From contig NZ_CP092074.1 in the NCBI RefSeq assembly GCF_024138715.1, positions 4,712,001 to 4,776,000 on the forward strand: DNA of 64,000 nucleotides, written 5' to 3'. Source of the DNA: Emticicia sp. 21SJ11W-3 (GTDB lineage: Bacteria; Bacteroidota; Bacteroidia; Cytophagales; Spirosomataceae). This document shows, one piece after another, positions 36,445 to 46,940 of the stretch; positions within the stretch are counted from its first letter, which is position 1, and each line of letters starts with the position of its first letter. The notes beneath the pieces were generated by a model. That model was not told the DNA's origin and made no database searches. It saw only the letters and a program-made list of their open reading frames with translations. Position numbers and translations under genes: made by a program.

Positions 36445-37872
36445 ATGCAAATCAAAGAAATACTTACACAGACACCTGTACAACAAGAAGTAACAGTAAA
36501 AGGCTGGGTGCGTACAAAGAGGGGGCAGGCAGCCGTAACATTTATTGCAATTAATGACGGTTCTACCATCCATAATATTCAGGCAGTAGTAGAAGGAAAT
36601 ACAATTAATGAAGAAACGCTTAAGCTGGTTACTACCGGTGCCTGCGTAGCCATAACCGGAAAACTGATTGCCTCGGTGGGTTCTGGTCAGGCTGTTGAAG
36701 TACAAGCAGAAAAAATAGAAGTTTACGGCACTGCCGATGAGACTTTCCCGATGCAACCCAAACGCCACTCAATGGAGTTTCTGCGCGAAAAAGCTCACCT
36801 GCGCTTCCGTACTAATACTTTCGGAGCCGTATTCCGTATTCGTCATGCGCTGGCCTTCGCCATTCATAAATATTTTAACGATAAAGGCTTCTTTTACCTG
36901 CATACGCCCATCATTACGGCGTCTGATGCCGAGGGTGCCGGAGAAATGTTTCATGTAACAACGCTTGATATTAAAAATCCTCCTAAAACAGAAACGGGAG
37001 ATATTGACTATAAAGAAGATTTCTTTGGCCGCGAAACCAGCTTAACGGTATCGGGCCAGTTGGAAGGAGAATTGGGCGCGCTGGCACTTTCGAAAATTTA
37101 CACTTTCGGGCCAACCTTCCGTGCCGAAAACTCTAACACCACCCGCCACCTGGCTGAGTTCTGGATGATAGAGCCGGAAGTTGCCTTCTATGAACTGGAA
37201 GACAACATGACACTGGCAGAAGATTTTGTGCAAAATGTGATTCAATATGCGCTTGAAAACTGCGCCGACGACCTTGTTTTTCTGGAAAAACGCCTGTTGG
37301 AAGAAGAGAAAAACAAACCGCAGAACGAACGCAGCCCGATGTCTTTGATTGAGAAATTACGCTTTGTGGTTGATAACCAGTTTGAGCGTTTAACTTATAC
37401 CGAGGCAATTGATATTCTGTTGAAATCAAAAGCGCATAAAGAGAAGAAATTCCAGTATCCGGTTGAATGGGGTATCGATTTGCAATCGGAACACGAGCGT
37501 TATCTGGTAGAAAAACACTTTAAAAAACCGGTTATTCTGACCAACTATCCACGTGAAATCAAGGCATTCTATATGAAACAGGATGCCGATGGTAAGACTG
37601 TGAGAGCAATGGACGTATTGTTTCCGGGTATTGGTGAAATAATTGGAGGCTCTCAACGTGAGGACGACTACGAAAAACTGGTAACCCGCGTGAAAGAAGT
37701 AGGGATAGACCCTGAAAACATCTGGTGGTATCTGGAAACCCGTAAGTTTGGTTCTGCGCCGCATGCAGGGTTTGGCTTAGGGTTTGAGCGTCTGGTATTG
37801 TTCGTTACAGGCATGACCAACATCCGTGACGTAATTGCGTTCCCGAGAACACCTAAGAGTGCTGAATTTTAA
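36445..37872 (+). CDS. asnS: asparaginyl-tRNA synthetase
   Basis: The 475-residue class II enzyme has an N-terminal OB domain ([23 protein letters not shown]) and catalytic motifs [21 protein letters not shown] (motif 2 region) and [15 protein letters not shown] (motif 3). The RAENSNT loop distinguishes AsnRS from AspRS. It is followed after 13 bp by nuoH. Confidence 0.96.
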   Translation: MQIKEILTQTPVQQEVTVKGWVRTKRGQAAVTFIAINDGSTIHNIQAVVEGNTINEETLKLVTTGACVAITGKLIASVGSGQAVEVQAEKIEVYGTADETFPMQPKRHSMEFLREKAHLRFRTNTFGAVFRIRHALAFAIHKYFNDKGFFYLHTPIITASDAEGAGEMFHVTTLDIKNPPKTETGDIDYKEDFFGRETSLTVSGQLEGELGALALSKIYTFGPTFRAENSNTTRHLAEFWMIEPEVAFYELEDNMTLAEDFVQNVIQYALENCADDLVFLEKRLLEEEKNKPQNERSPMSLIEKLRFVVDNQFERLTYTEAIDILLKSKAHKEKKFQYPVEWGIDLQSEHERYLVEKHFKKPVILTNYPREIKAFYMKQDADGKTVRAMDVLFPGIGEIIGGSQREDDYEKLVTRVKEVGIDPENIWWYLETRKFGSAPHAGFGLGFERLVLFVTGMTNIRDVIAFPRTPKSAEF

Positions 37873-37885
37873 TTATTGCTACTAA

Positions 37886-38971
37886 ATGATTCTTACGCTC
37901 GCTATATTTCTTGCTATTGTTTTTGCCAATGTGGTGGTCGGGGTTTATCTCGAGCGTAAGGTATCTGCTTTTATACAAGACCGCCTAGGCCCTATGGAAG
38001 TAGGCAAATGGGGGCTTTTGCAGCTCATTGCCGACTTACTGAAACTGATTCAGAAAGAAGATATTATTCCTGCCAATGCCGATCGTAATTTGTTTAAGTT
38101 TGCCCCTATCATGCTGTTTATGGTGGTTTTTGCAGGCTTTGCAGTTTTCCCGCTTTCGGCTGGTATGCCCGGCTCAGGCACTAAAACCGGGGTCTTTCTT
38201 TTGCTAGCCGTTGTTTCTTTAGATATTCTGGCTATTCTGATGGCAGGTTGGGCCTCTAACAACAAATATTCATTACTGGGAGCCATGCGCTCGGTAGCGC
38301 AGATTATCTCTTATGAAGTGCCTCTGGGGCTATCTGTACTTTGTGTGATTTTAATTACCCAGACGCTCGATTTACAGGAAATCAGTTTTCAGCAGGGTAT
38401 TTTCTGGGACGAGAAAAACTATCTGTTTGGCATTAAGGCTTTGGGTGTTGAAACAAGCACTGTAGGTGGTTTTCTGACCTGGAATGTGTTCCGGAATCCG
38501 TTTCTGATAATTGTTTTTGTTATTTACTTCATAGCCTCTCTGGCTGAAAGCAACCGGGCGCCCTTTGACCTGCCCGAGGCAGAATCAGAATTGATATCAG
38601 GTTTTCATACTGAATATTCAGGTTTCAGATGGGCTATCATGATGCTCTCAGAATACGCCATGATGCTGCTGGTGTCGATACTTGGAGTTATACTTTTCTT
38701 AGGCGGCTGGAATACGCCTTTCCCCAACATCGGCCCGATTGAGCTGGCAAGCTGGACAAGCGGAGAGCCAGGGCATTGGTCTGGTAATCTCTGGGGGGCT
38801 TTCTGGTTGTTGTCTAAGTCTTATCTGCTGATTTTTGTTCAGATGTGGTTGCGATGGACCCTCCCGCGTTTGCGCGTAGACCAACTGATGCATCTATCTT
38901 GGAAAGTGCTTACGCCGTTTTGTCTTGTCTTTCTTTTGATTTCAGGTATCTGGCGTTTGCTGATGGTTTAG
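37886..38971 (+). CDS. nuoH: NADH-quinone oxidoreductase subunit H
   Basis: The 361-residue membrane protein has about eight helices. Signatures are YLERKVSAFIQDRLGPMEVG near the N-terminus and SLAESNRAPFDLPEAESELISGFHTEYSG in the middle, part of the quinone-binding E channel. It is complex I's connection between arms. No other nuo gene lies in the window; it follows asnS by 13 bp and its stop overlaps the convergent LytTR gene by 4 bp. Confidence 0.95.
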   Translation: MILTLAIFLAIVFANVVVGVYLERKVSAFIQDRLGPMEVGKWGLLQLIADLLKLIQKEDIIPANADRNLFKFAPIMLFMVVFAGFAVFPLSAGMPGSGTKTGVFLLLAVVSLDILAILMAGWASNNKYSLLGAMRSVAQIISYEVPLGLSVLCVILITQTLDLQEISFQQGIFWDEKNYLFGIKALGVETSTVGGFLTWNVFRNPFLIIVFVIYFIASLAESNRAPFDLPEAESELISGFHTEYSGFRWAIMMLSEYAMMLLVSILGVILFLGGWNTPFPNIGPIELASWTSGEPGHWSGNLWGAFWLLSKSYLLIFVQMWLRWTLPRLRVDQLMHLSWKVLTPFCLVFLLISGIWRLLMV

Positions 38972-39753
38972 CCTTGCTCAAACCAGCCTCTAAACTGATG
39001 TGCCTTTTCTTTACTTATTACAATCTCTTCTTTAGTTGGCACCTGCAATTTTAGTTCTATTTTGCCTGTAAAGTGTGTTCTATAGCTTTCTATGGCCATT
39101 TTATTAACAATAAACTGCCTGTTAGCGCGGAAGAAATCATTAGGATTCAATAACTCCTCAACCTCATCTAACGAATTATAGTCGGTTATCAGCCTTTGGG
39201 TATCTTTTTCGCCGAATGTCTGCAACCAGATAACCTCATCTCTGTAAAAACAGGCAATCTTGCTATCGGCTACGGCCACAATGCTACGTTGGTGGTGGGC
39301 GGTAAAGCGCGTTTTATATTTCTGACTTAAAACCTTCGACTTCAAATCGGTCAACAGATTTTCCAGCTGTTCATGATAACTATCAGGTTTTACAACACCG
39401 CTGTTTCTTTTAAATTTTTCAAAGGCAATTCTGAGTTCTTCTTTATCAATGGGTTTCAGCAAATAATCAATACTGTTTAACTTAAAGGCTCTGATGGCGT
39501 ATTCATCATAAGCTGTAGTAAAAATAATAGGGCAGCTGATTTCTGCCTCATGAAAGAAATCAAAGCTAACCCCATCTGATAGCTGTATGTCAGACAGGAT
39601 AATATCTGGAGCCTGATGCGTTTCAAACCATTTTATGGCCTCTTTTACACTACCTATTGTGGCTAATAAAGTAGCTGTGGACTCAAGTTCTTTTACCAGA
39701 TTGGCCAGATTTTTCGCTACCAGAGGTTCATCCTCAATTATCAGAATATTCAT
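38968..39753 (-). CDS. LytTR-type response regulator
   Basis: The 261-residue protein has a receiver domain (phospho-acceptor Asp55 in ILSDIQLSD, Lys in LKPIDKEEL) and a C-terminal LytTR DNA-binding domain (from about residue 150, FFRANRQFIVNKMAIES). It is the last gene in the five-gene export/two-component operon, separated by one base from its histidine kinase. Confidence 0.93.
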   Translation of the reverse strand: MNILIIEDEPLVAKNLANLVKELESTATLLATIGSVKEAIKWFETHQAPDIILSDIQLSDGVSFDFFHEAEISCPIIFTTAYDEYAIRAFKLNSIDYLLKPIDKEELRIAFEKFKRNSGVVKPDSYHEQLENLLTDLKSKVLSQKYKTRFTAHHQRSIVAVADSKIACFYRDEVIWLQTFGEKDTQRLITDYNSLDEVEELLNPNDFFRANRQFIVNKMAIESYRTHFTGKIELKLQVPTKEEIVISKEKAHQFRGWFEQG

Positions 39754-39754
39754 A

Positions 39755-40780
39755 TCAAATCAAAGGTATAGTAACCGTAAAATACTGGTCTGTTTCTGTA
39801 ACTGTAATTTCTCTGTTACTTAAAAAACCATAAAGTGTCTGCAGGTTAATCAGCCCCTGGCCGTTTGATGTCTCCAATTGTTTCTTTCTTTGTAGATTAT
39901 TACTTATGGAAAGCACATCACCCTCACTTTTAATTTCAATTCTTAGCGGATTACTTTCATTAATTACATTGTGCTTCGTTGCGTTTTCTATCAGAATTTG
40001 TAAAGTAACGGGGGTAATTTGTAAGTCGAGCGTATCATCAGCTATATCAAAAACAATAACCAGTGCATCGGCGAAACGGGTTTTCAATAAACTTACATAG
40101 TTTTTTATAAACCCAAGCTCGGTTTCAAGGCTTACCAGCCCCTTCTCTTTACTTTTAAGTACATACCTGAACACCTTTGACAATTGCTGCAAAAACTCTC
40201 TGGCTAAAGCCGGGTCGTCCTGAATCAGGGAGTCGAGTGAGGTAAGACTGTTAAAAAGGAAATGTGGGTTCAGCTGGTTTTTCAGGTTATCAAACTGTAC
40301 CTGCGATTTCTCTTTTTCAAGATTACTTGCCTTTAGCTGATTCTCCTGCCATTTCTGAATAGAGTAGTAGGTAAAGTGTGTCAGATTCAATAATCCAACT
40401 GCCAGTATCTGCGTAACTGTACCTGTTACCCGTGCCAGGTGTGTAAGCTCGCTACGAACCAGAAAGCGGAATTTCTCAATTCTGAATATCTCAATGCCGA
40501 GATACAACACCAGCCTTGTAAGTAAATTAAGAAAAACAAATGTAATAAGAATCTGTGGAATCAGGCGCTTGAAAACCCCTTCATCATAAGGTAGTACTTT
40601 GTCGAAATATGCATACAACTTTCTGAAAAATACCACCGTTGAAAACAACACGAAGCTGGATATTAAAGAAAGCAAAACATTTGTCTGGGCATCTATTTCA
40701 AAAACATACCATCTGATAAACGTTGAGCCGCTCACCATCAGGATTACTATTAACGCTATGATTTTATTCCTTTTGCTCAT
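39755..40780 (-). CDS. LytS/YehU-type sensor histidine kinase
   Basis: The 341-residue kinase has about four membrane helices in the first 145 residues, a short coiled coil, the His_kinase motif QLNPHFLFNSLTSL (His173) and an ATPase domain with IENATKHNV and NGQGLINLQ. It has no large extracytoplasmic sensor domain, so it may sense the membrane or the adjacent ABC transporter. Its ATG overlaps the stop of the ATPase gene upstream (ATGA). Confidence 0.93.
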   Translation of the reverse strand: MSKRNKIIALIVILMVSGSTFIRWYVFEIDAQTNVLLSLISSFVLFSTVVFFRKLYAYFDKVLPYDEGVFKRLIPQILITFVFLNLLTRLVLYLGIEIFRIEKFRFLVRSELTHLARVTGTVTQILAVGLLNLTHFTYYSIQKWQENQLKASNLEKEKSQVQFDNLKNQLNPHFLFNSLTSLDSLIQDDPALAREFLQQLSKVFRYVLKSKEKGLVSLETELGFIKNYVSLLKTRFADALVIVFDIADDTLDLQITPVTLQILIENATKHNVINESNPLRIEIKSEGDVLSISNNLQRKKQLETSNGQGLINLQTLYGFLSNREITVTETDQYFTVTIPLI

Positions 40781-41463
40781 GAACTTTTATGACTTCTCAG
40801 AATCTGCCCGTCTGACATCTCAATAATCCTGTCGCTGCCTTTGGCAAAGTCGGGGTCATGGGTTACAGTAATAATGGTCTGGTGATTCTCATGGGCAATC
40901 TGCTTGAAGATATTAAACACAACCTCTGAGTTTTTCTTGTCAAGGTTACCGGTGGGTTCATCGCCCATTACAATGGTGGGGTCATTAATTAGCGCACGTG
41001 CAATAGCTACCCGCTGCTGCTGCCCACCTGAAAGTTTAGATGACTGTTTAAGCGCGTGGTCTTGCATATCTACCAGTTTAAGTTTCTGATAGGCCCTTTC
41101 TTGTACTTCTTTAGACGAATATTTGCCTAATTTAAGAGCGGGCAACATTACGTTCTGTAATACGGTAAACTCTGGCAGCAGGAAATGAAACTGAAATACA
41201 AACCCCAGGTGTTCGTTACGGAAGGCCGCCAGTTGGTCTTGCGTTTTGCCTGTCAGGCGCTCACCATTCATTTCAAGGTCTCCCTCATAATCGGTATCCA
41301 TCGTAGAAAGTATGTACAGCAGAGTAGATTTACCGCAGCCCGACTTACCAATCAAAGAAAGAAACTCACCTTTCTCTGCATCGAAGGATATGTTTTTAAG
41401 TACCTGAAATTTTTCAGGTTCATAAAAGTATTTGTTGATATGATTAGCTGACAGAACTTTCAT
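40777..41463 (-). CDS. ABC transporter ATP-binding protein (LolD/MacB type)
   Basis: The 228-residue ATPase has Walker [10 protein letters not shown], signature [14 protein letters not shown], Walker [13 protein letters not shown] and a switch His in [14 protein letters not shown]. It pairs with the FtsX-like permease 24 bp upstream. It is probably a mechanotransmission-type exporter. Confidence 0.95.
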   Translation of the reverse strand: MKVLSANHINKYFYEPEKFQVLKNISFDAEKGEFLSLIGKSGCGKSTLLYILSTMDTDYEGDLEMNGERLTGKTQDQLAAFRNEHLGFVFQFHFLLPEFTVLQNVMLPALKLGKYSSKEVQERAYQKLKLVDMQDHALKQSSKLSGGQQQRVAIARALINDPTIVMGDEPTGNLDKKNSEVVFNIFKQIAHENHQTIITVTHDPDFAKGSDRIIEMSDGQILRSHKSS

Positions 41464-41487
41464 TGTTTGTAAAATAGACAGATATGT

Positions 41488-42738
41488 TTACCCTCTCAAA
41501 ATAGCCACGGGGTCAATTTTTGCAGCTTTTCTGGCCGGGAAATACCCCGCCAGGATAGTGGTTATTACACCAAACCCTAAACCCATGATGTAATATTTGA
41601 TATTGAAAATAACCGGGAAGGTCTTCACGTCCAGAAAATCCCCCGCATCAAATGGTGTCTTAGATAACAAATAACTTAAACCAAACCCAATGATTATGCC
41701 TAAAAGCGCACCTAAAACCCCAATAATTATAGACTGAATAAGAAACACTGCCACAATATCTTTGCCGCCAAATCCGGTGGCTTTCAGAATGGCAATGTCT
41801 TTCATTTTATTTACCACATTCATATTCATAATGTTGTAGATACCAAATCCGGCCACCACCAGCAGGGTTATTGACACAATAATAACCATGGCATTTCTGA
41901 TTTTATCGCCCGACATAAAGGCCGAGTTGGCCTCGGCCCAGTCCTGGGTTTTATAGCCATATTGTGTTTTCAAAACCTTGGCGTAGTCAAGAGCGGCCTG
42001 AGAGTCTTTCATTTTTATGTGGATGTCGGTCACATAACTTTTATCTTTTTGCAGTATCTCCTGCACCATAGACATGTTAGCGTAGCATTTCACGCCGTCG
42101 ACAGTCTGAATACCAAAGCCATAGATACCCACCACCTTTACCAGCTTCAGATTTCCTGTAGGCGTGGTTACTGTCAGTTTGTCGCCTACTTTCACGTTCA
42201 GATTACGCGCCAGAATGGTACCCATCAGAATTCCGTTCGGGTTTGACAACAAATCATCCATACTACCAGACTTAATCCGTTTTCTGATATTGTAGATTTT
42301 ATCTTCCTTCAGAATTTCAACGCCTGATATCTGCCCTGAAACCGGGATTGGTCCTTTATTAAAAAACACCTGCGAGCTTATCTGCGGCGAAACCCCCAAC
42401 ACTGCCGGGTCTTTTTCAATATTCGCCACAATCTGCAATCCGCTTTTAATATTGGCCAGTTCGTTTTTGGGTAGCTGGTGATATATTACATTAAATGCAC
42501 CCGGATTTACCTCGTCTATCAGGCTGGGGTGGTTACTGGTTATTTCTTTATAGATTCTTACATGAGGCGTGGCATCAAGGGCAGAGTCTTCCAGAAACTT
42601 GTTGACACCCTTAATAAACGAAATCATGACAATAAACATGGCTATACCAAACGTTACACCCAGCATGGCTATCAGGGTTTGTTTCTTTTTGGTAAGCAAA
42701 TGCGTTTTTGCTATTTGAAAAGATATTTTTAAATCCAT
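41488..42738 (-). CDS. ABC transporter permease (MacB/FtsX-like)
   Basis: From the ATG at 42738 the product has 416 residues (MDLKISFQIAKTHL); a TTG at 42759 is an in-frame alternative. One N-terminal helix (about 20-45), a large periplasmic MacB-PCD region, and three C-terminal helices (about 285-400) make up the MacB layout. The C-terminus has YFPARKAAKIDPVAILRG, the usual FtsX-family ending. Confidence 0.93.
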   Translation of the reverse strand: MDLKISFQIAKTHLLTKKKQTLIAMLGVTFGIAMFIVMISFIKGVNKFLEDSALDATPHVRIYKEITSNHPSLIDEVNPGAFNVIYHQLPKNELANIKSGLQIVANIEKDPAVLGVSPQISSQVFFNKGPIPVSGQISGVEILKEDKIYNIRKRIKSGSMDDLLSNPNGILMGTILARNLNVKVGDKLTVTTPTGNLKLVKVVGIYGFGIQTVDGVKCYANMSMVQEILQKDKSYVTDIHIKMKDSQAALDYAKVLKTQYGYKTQDWAEANSAFMSGDKIRNAMVIIVSITLLVVAGFGIYNIMNMNVVNKMKDIAILKATGFGGKDIVAVFLIQSIIIGVLGALLGIIIGFGLSYLLSKTPFDAGDFLDVKTFPVIFNIKYYIMGLGFGVITTILAGYFPARKAAKIDPVAILRG

Positions 42739-42765
42739 CGTATTAGCTTTAAATATCAATAGCCG

Positions 42766-43866
42766 TTAATTACCTGTTGTCACAATTGATTTTTCGTTCA
42801 GCCCGCCTTTTACCTCTACCAGGTCAAGGTTTTCTACGCCTTTGGTAATCTTTACTTTCTTTTTGTCACCGTTTTCCTCAATCCAGACCGAGTCATTACC
42901 AACAAGATAGGTTTTCGGAATGGTGAGCACACGCGGGTTCTGAGAGATAATAATGTTGCCCTCTAGCGTCATACCATAATAGGCGTTGGGTTTTTCACCA
43001 ACAAATTCGGCATCTACCCTGAAGGTCTGGTCGGCTTTATTAAGCTTGGGGTAAAGTTTCGTTACCCTTGCTTTAAATACTTTGTTCTTGTACACGTCTA
43101 TTTTCACCAGTACCTCCTGCCCGGGTTTTACTTTTGAAAAATCACCTTCATCAATGGCCAGTTGGGCATAAATTTCATTGGCGTCGCCTATTAATGCTAT
43201 TTGTTCTCCTCTGCGCACCAGTTCTCCCTGTTTTTTATAAATCTCGTAAATCTTGCCTGCCTCAAAGGTTTTTATTCTGTAATTATCGCCTTCACGTGCA
43301 TTTACTCTGAAGTTTGACTGCGAGTTCTGCAGGTCTACATATAACTGGCTTCGGGTTCTTTGCAATGCTTTCTGGCGAGTAGTAATTTCTGTTTTAGAGG
43401 TCTGATACGCCAACTCAGCCCGTTCATATTCAACGCGGGTGGTAGCGTTGCGGTCGTATAATTCTTTCTGACGAAAATAATTTACAGAGTCATTCGCCAG
43501 TTTGGTTCGGGCGCTCTGTAGCTGAGAGGTGAGCTCTGCCAGTACCGGAGAATTGGCACCGTAGTTAGTCTCTGACTGACGCAGAATATTGCCGGCTGCT
43601 TCCAGACGGGCGTCCTGAGAGATACTTTCCAACTGAAAAATCAACTGGTTCCTGGTAACCAGGTCTCCTTCAAATGCTGTCTGACGAATCAGAAAACCAT
43701 CAGCATTGGCTGTAAGCCTGTATTCATTTTTCGGGTAGATATTCCCCGAGGCATATACAGCCTCAGTTAATGATTTATACGCAGGCGAGGTGGATTTCTC
43801 ATTGCCGTTGTTGCAGGCAGCTATAAAAACCTGGATAAAAACCAGATAAATGAAAATCTTTTTCAT
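42766..43866 (-). CDS. periplasmic adaptor (HlyD/MFP family), predicted lipoprotein
   Basis: The 366-residue protein has a lipoprotein signal ending FIAAC (Cys18). A barrel-sandwich hybrid domain flanks a long helical hairpin (about residues 75-190), followed by beta-barrel segments (ALIGDANEIYAQLAIDEGDFSKVKPGQEV). It is first in the operon with permease, ATPase, kinase and regulator. An outer membrane TolC gene is absent from this cluster; the one at 59593 belongs to another operon. Confidence 0.92.
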   Translation of the reverse strand: MKKIFIYLVFIQVFIAACNNGNEKSTSPAYKSLTEAVYASGNIYPKNEYRLTANADGFLIRQTAFEGDLVTRNQLIFQLESISQDARLEAAGNILRQSETNYGANSPVLAELTSQLQSARTKLANDSVNYFRQKELYDRNATTRVEYERAELAYQTSKTEITTRQKALQRTRSQLYVDLQNSQSNFRVNAREGDNYRIKTFEAGKIYEIYKKQGELVRRGEQIALIGDANEIYAQLAIDEGDFSKVKPGQEVLVKIDVYKNKVFKARVTKLYPKLNKADQTFRVDAEFVGEKPNAYYGMTLEGNIIISQNPRVLTIPKTYLVGNDSVWIEENGDKKKVKITKGVENLDLVEVKGGLNEKSIVTTGN

Positions 43867-44117
43867 GTGATGATGTCAATACAACTATTGATTGTCTTAA
43901 ACCTTTTGAAACCCGTTTGCAGGTCCACTTTACAAATAGATAAGTAATATACAAAAGCATCAAGAAAACATGAACGAAACGGAAGAAAATAATAGTGAGA
44001 CCCGTCTGTTTAACATTAATGAAAGGAAATTATTAAGCTGATTAAGAGACTACGTTTTGGTATTTTTTCGTTAATTGATAGATTAAAACGTTTTTACTCA
44101 CTAAAAGACCTTTATTA

Positions 44118-44591
44118 ATGAATATTTCAGTATTTCGCAGAGTAGCGGTATTGTTGGTTTTGGCTACAGTTTTGTTTGCAGTAACTAATTGTTCTAAAAA
44201 AGATGAGCCAACGGGGCAAAGTACGGGTATAGAAGGAAGATGGAAGTTTACAGCCGTTTATACGAAATCTGGCAATGCAGCCGAAGTAGATAACTTTGGT
44301 TTAATAGTAGCCGATTATCCCTGTTTTGCTAAAATTGAAATTACTTTCAAGTCTGATGGTTTTATATCAGCAAATGTGCCAACCGAATGTAAGGCAGTGG
44401 TAAATGACTTTGTGGGGAATGTAGACGGAAAAAAATACGAAGTAAAGAACGGGAAAATTACCATTCTGGATGGCTCGACCGTTATTCTGAATATGGACGT
44501 TACTTTTAAAGGTAACCAGATGGACTGGCTGGAAACCACCACATCGGGTGGCACTAGCAGTTCAACCAGACTAGTTTTAACAAAACAATAG
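44118..44591 (+). CDS. lipocalin-like lipoprotein
   Basis: The 157-residue protein has a lipoprotein signal (AVTNC, Cys25), a Ser/Gly spacer, and a small beta-rich domain with IEGRWKFTAVY at its start and RLVLTKQ at its end, resembling Bacteroidota lipocalin-like domains. Function unknown. It is a single gene, ending at a strong bidirectional terminator. Confidence 0.72.
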   Translation: MNISVFRRVAVLLVLATVLFAVTNCSKKDEPTGQSTGIEGRWKFTAVYTKSGNAAEVDNFGLIVADYPCFAKIEITFKSDGFISANVPTECKAVVNDFVGNVDGKKYEVKNGKITILDGSTVILNMDVTFKGNQMDWLETTTSGGTSSSTRLVLTKQ

Positions 44592-44607
44592 AAACTGGCA
44601 GAACGTT

Positions 44608-44652
44608 AAATTTGAGGGCCTGGCATCTGGTAAATAACAGGCCCTCAAATTT
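44608..44652. terminator. bidirectional terminator
   Basis: A 15-bp perfect stem AAATTTGAGGGCCTG/CAGGCCCTCAAATTT (44608-44622 with 44638-44652) between the lipoprotein gene and recX. Its last two bases overlap the recX stop codon. Confidence 0.88.
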
Positions 44653-45112
44653 AAGAAGCCATAGATTTGTTTATTACTTCCCAAACCAGATCACTTTCAT
44701 AACCTTTGCCTATGGCGTAGCGTGCCAGCTTTTGTTTCAGTATCTGTGGGTGTTTTTCGGTGCGTAGTTCGTGCCGTTTCTTAGAAATCAGCTCATTGAG
44801 CGTAGCCAGATAGTCATCGTCTTCAATTTCAGCCATGGCCTCTCTGATGACGTGGGGCGATAATTTCCGGGCTTTCAGTTCATGCAGTATCTTTTTCCTG
44901 CCCCAATGTTTAACTCTGAACTTGCTTCCGGCAAATATTTTGGCAAAACGGCCTTCGTTCAGGTAATTCTCTTCTATCAGATACACAATTATTTCTTCGG
45001 CTTCGTCTCCATGCACGCCCCATTGCTGCAAGCGCTCACGCACTTCTGCTTGTGTGCGTTCCTGATAAGCGCAGTAATTTGCAGCCTTCACGAGCATATC
45101 CTTCCGAATCAT
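44651..45112 (-). CDS. recX: regulatory protein RecX
   Basis: The 153-residue protein is built of three-helix repeats; diagnostic pieces are YCAYQERTQAEVRERLQQWG, YLIEENYLNEGRFAKIFAGSKFRVKHWGRKKI and KLARYAIGKGYESDLVW. RecX modulates RecA filaments. It starts 4 bp after the ABC transporter gene and so is read from its promoter; recA is not nearby. Confidence 0.92.
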   Translation of the reverse strand: MIRKDMLVKAANYCAYQERTQAEVRERLQQWGVHGDEAEEIIVYLIEENYLNEGRFAKIFAGSKFRVKHWGRKKILHELKARKLSPHVIREAMAEIEDDDYLATLNELISKKRHELRTEKHPQILKQKLARYAIGKGYESDLVWEVINKSMAS

Positions 45113-45116
45113 GGCT

Positions 45117-46940
45117 TTAAAGCGTCTGTAACAAACTCAGTTTCTTATAAAATCCGTTCTCAATTTTCAACAATTCTTCATGGCTGCCTCTTTCAATAAT
45201 TTCGCCTTTATGCACTACCAGAATCTCGTCGGCACTTTGTATGGTGCTTAATCTATGCGCAATAACCAGCGTGGTGCGGTTCTGCATCAGCTTCGTGAGG
45301 GCATCCTGCACCAGTTTTTCTGATTCTGTATCTAAGGCCGAGGTGGCCTCGTCCAGAATCAGTATAGGCGGATTCTGCAGAATGGCTCTGGCAATTGACA
45401 ATCGCTGGCGTTGCCCGCCCGAAAGTTTGGTGCCTCTGTCGCCGATTACTGTCTGGTAACCCTCCGGTTGCTGTATTATAAAATCATGTGCATTGGCTAT
45501 TCGGGCCGCTTGTATTACTTCTGCCTCTGTAACTGTTTTTCCGAAAGCAATGTTATTAAAAATGCTATCATTAAATAAAACGGCTTCCTGTGTTACTATG
45601 CCCATTAATCCACGAAGCGACTGCTGCGATACACGTTTCATAGACAGCCCGTCAATGAGTATTTCCCCGGCTGTAGGGTCATAGAACCTTGGCACTAAAT
45701 CGGCAATGGTAGATTTACCACCCCCTGACGACCCCACCAAAGCGATAGTTTTACCTTTAGACAAGCCAAAATTGATGTTCTTCAATACCTGAACCGTACC
45801 ATCATACGAAAAGTCTACATTCCTGAATGTTACGCTCTCGTTGAAATCGGTTATATCAACCGGGTTTTTATCATTCACCACTTCCGAGTGGCTGTCAATC
45901 AGGTTCAATACTCTTTCACCTGACGCCAAACCTCTTTGTGCTGAACTAAAGGCATTGGATATTTCTTTAGCCGGACGCATAACCTGAGAAAAAATGCCAA
46001 TGTAGGTTATAAACTCTGCTGCTTCCAGTGTCGATTCGTTTGATAGAATCAATGACCCCCCATATAATAAAATACCTATTACCACAAAAACCCCCATGAT
46101 TTCAGAAAACGGTGAGGCCATCTCTCTTCTGGAAGCCAGACTAAAAATTGATTTACGATAAGCCTGGTTTTCTTCTTTAAATTTGTTTGTTACAAAATTT
46201 TCGGCCACAAAGCCTTTTACCACGCGCATGCCGCCAAACACCTCGTCCATCAAACTAATCAGGTTACTCAGTCTTCTTTGTCCTTCGCCTGCATTGTGCT
46301 TCATTTTCTTTACCAGCGTAGAAATAAAAATGCCTGAAACCGGAATAACTAATAGCGCAAAGAGTGTGAGATTCCACGAAATGGCAAATAAAGTTACTAT
46401 ATACGACAAAAACAGGAAGAACTCTTTGGTAGCAGCCGAGAAGGTATTGGCAATTGAGTTTTCAACCTCTTGTACATCGGTTACAATACGTGATATCAGA
46501 TTCCCCTTACGTTCGTTACTAAAAAAGCCCAGATGTAGATGTATGGCCTTGCTGAATACGGCCTGCCGTAGGTTGGCCACCATATTAGACTTGAAGTTTT
46601 CGAGGAGCCTGACACTGATGTACTTAAATATGTTTGACAAAACTATGGTAACACCCACGGTGCCACATACAAACTGTAAAGCACCCTGCTTACCGTTTTC
46701 TTTCAGGAAAGTAGCAAAGAAAAAATTAAACTGCTGAATGGGGTTGATGCCAGTGGGTGGCTTCAGCATACCCTTCATCTCCTCAGGGCTTACCTGGTTA
46801 AAAAGAACTTTTAACAGGGGTATTAACAATGTAAAATTCAATACGCCGAAAACACTTGCCAACAGGGAGGTTATAAGAAAAGGAACGATGAAGTTTCCTA
46901 ATGGACGAGCGTATGAAAGTAATCTGAGGTAATTCTTCAT
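45117..46940 (-). CDS. MsbA-like ABC transporter (fused permease and ATPase)
   Basis: From the ATG at 46940 the product has 607 residues (a GTG at 46949 is an alternative). Six membrane helices lie in residues 15-330. The ATPase has Walker A GSSGGGKST, signature LSGGQRQRLSIARA and Walker B LILDEATSALD. It resembles lipid A/lipid flippases of the MsbA group, though drug export cannot be excluded. Confidence 0.93.
   Translation of the reverse strand: MKNYLRLLSYARPLGNFIVPFLITSLLASVFGVLNFTLLIPLLKVLFNQVSPEEMKGMLKPPTGINPIQQFNFFFATFLKENGKQGALQFVCGTVGVTIVLSNIFKYISVRLLENFKSNMVANLRQAVFSKAIHLHLGFFSNERKGNLISRIVTDVQEVENSIANTFSAATKEFFLFLSYIVTLFAISWNLTLFALLVIPVSGIFISTLVKKMKHNAGEGQRRLSNLISLMDEVFGGMRVVKGFVAENFVTNKFKEENQAYRKSIFSLASRREMASPFSEIMGVFVVIGILLYGGSLILSNESTLEAAEFITYIGIFSQVMRPAKEISNAFSSAQRGLASGERVLNLIDSHSEVVNDKNPVDITDFNESVTFRNVDFSYDGTVQVLKNINFGLSKGKTIALVGSSGGGKSTIADLVPRFYDPTAGEILIDGLSMKRVSQQSLRGLMGIVTQEAVLFNDSIFNNIAFGKTVTEAEVIQAARIANAHDFIIQQPEGYQTVIGDRGTKLSGGQRQRLSIARAILQNPPILILDEATSALDTESEKLVQDALTKLMQNRTTLVIAHRLSTIQSADEILVVHKGEIIERGSHEELLKIENGFYKKLSLLQTL

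Noticed and set aside
46183..46737. 184-codon open frame on the plus strand
   Set aside because: Antisense to the MsbA-like transporter gene, whose frame is clearly coding.
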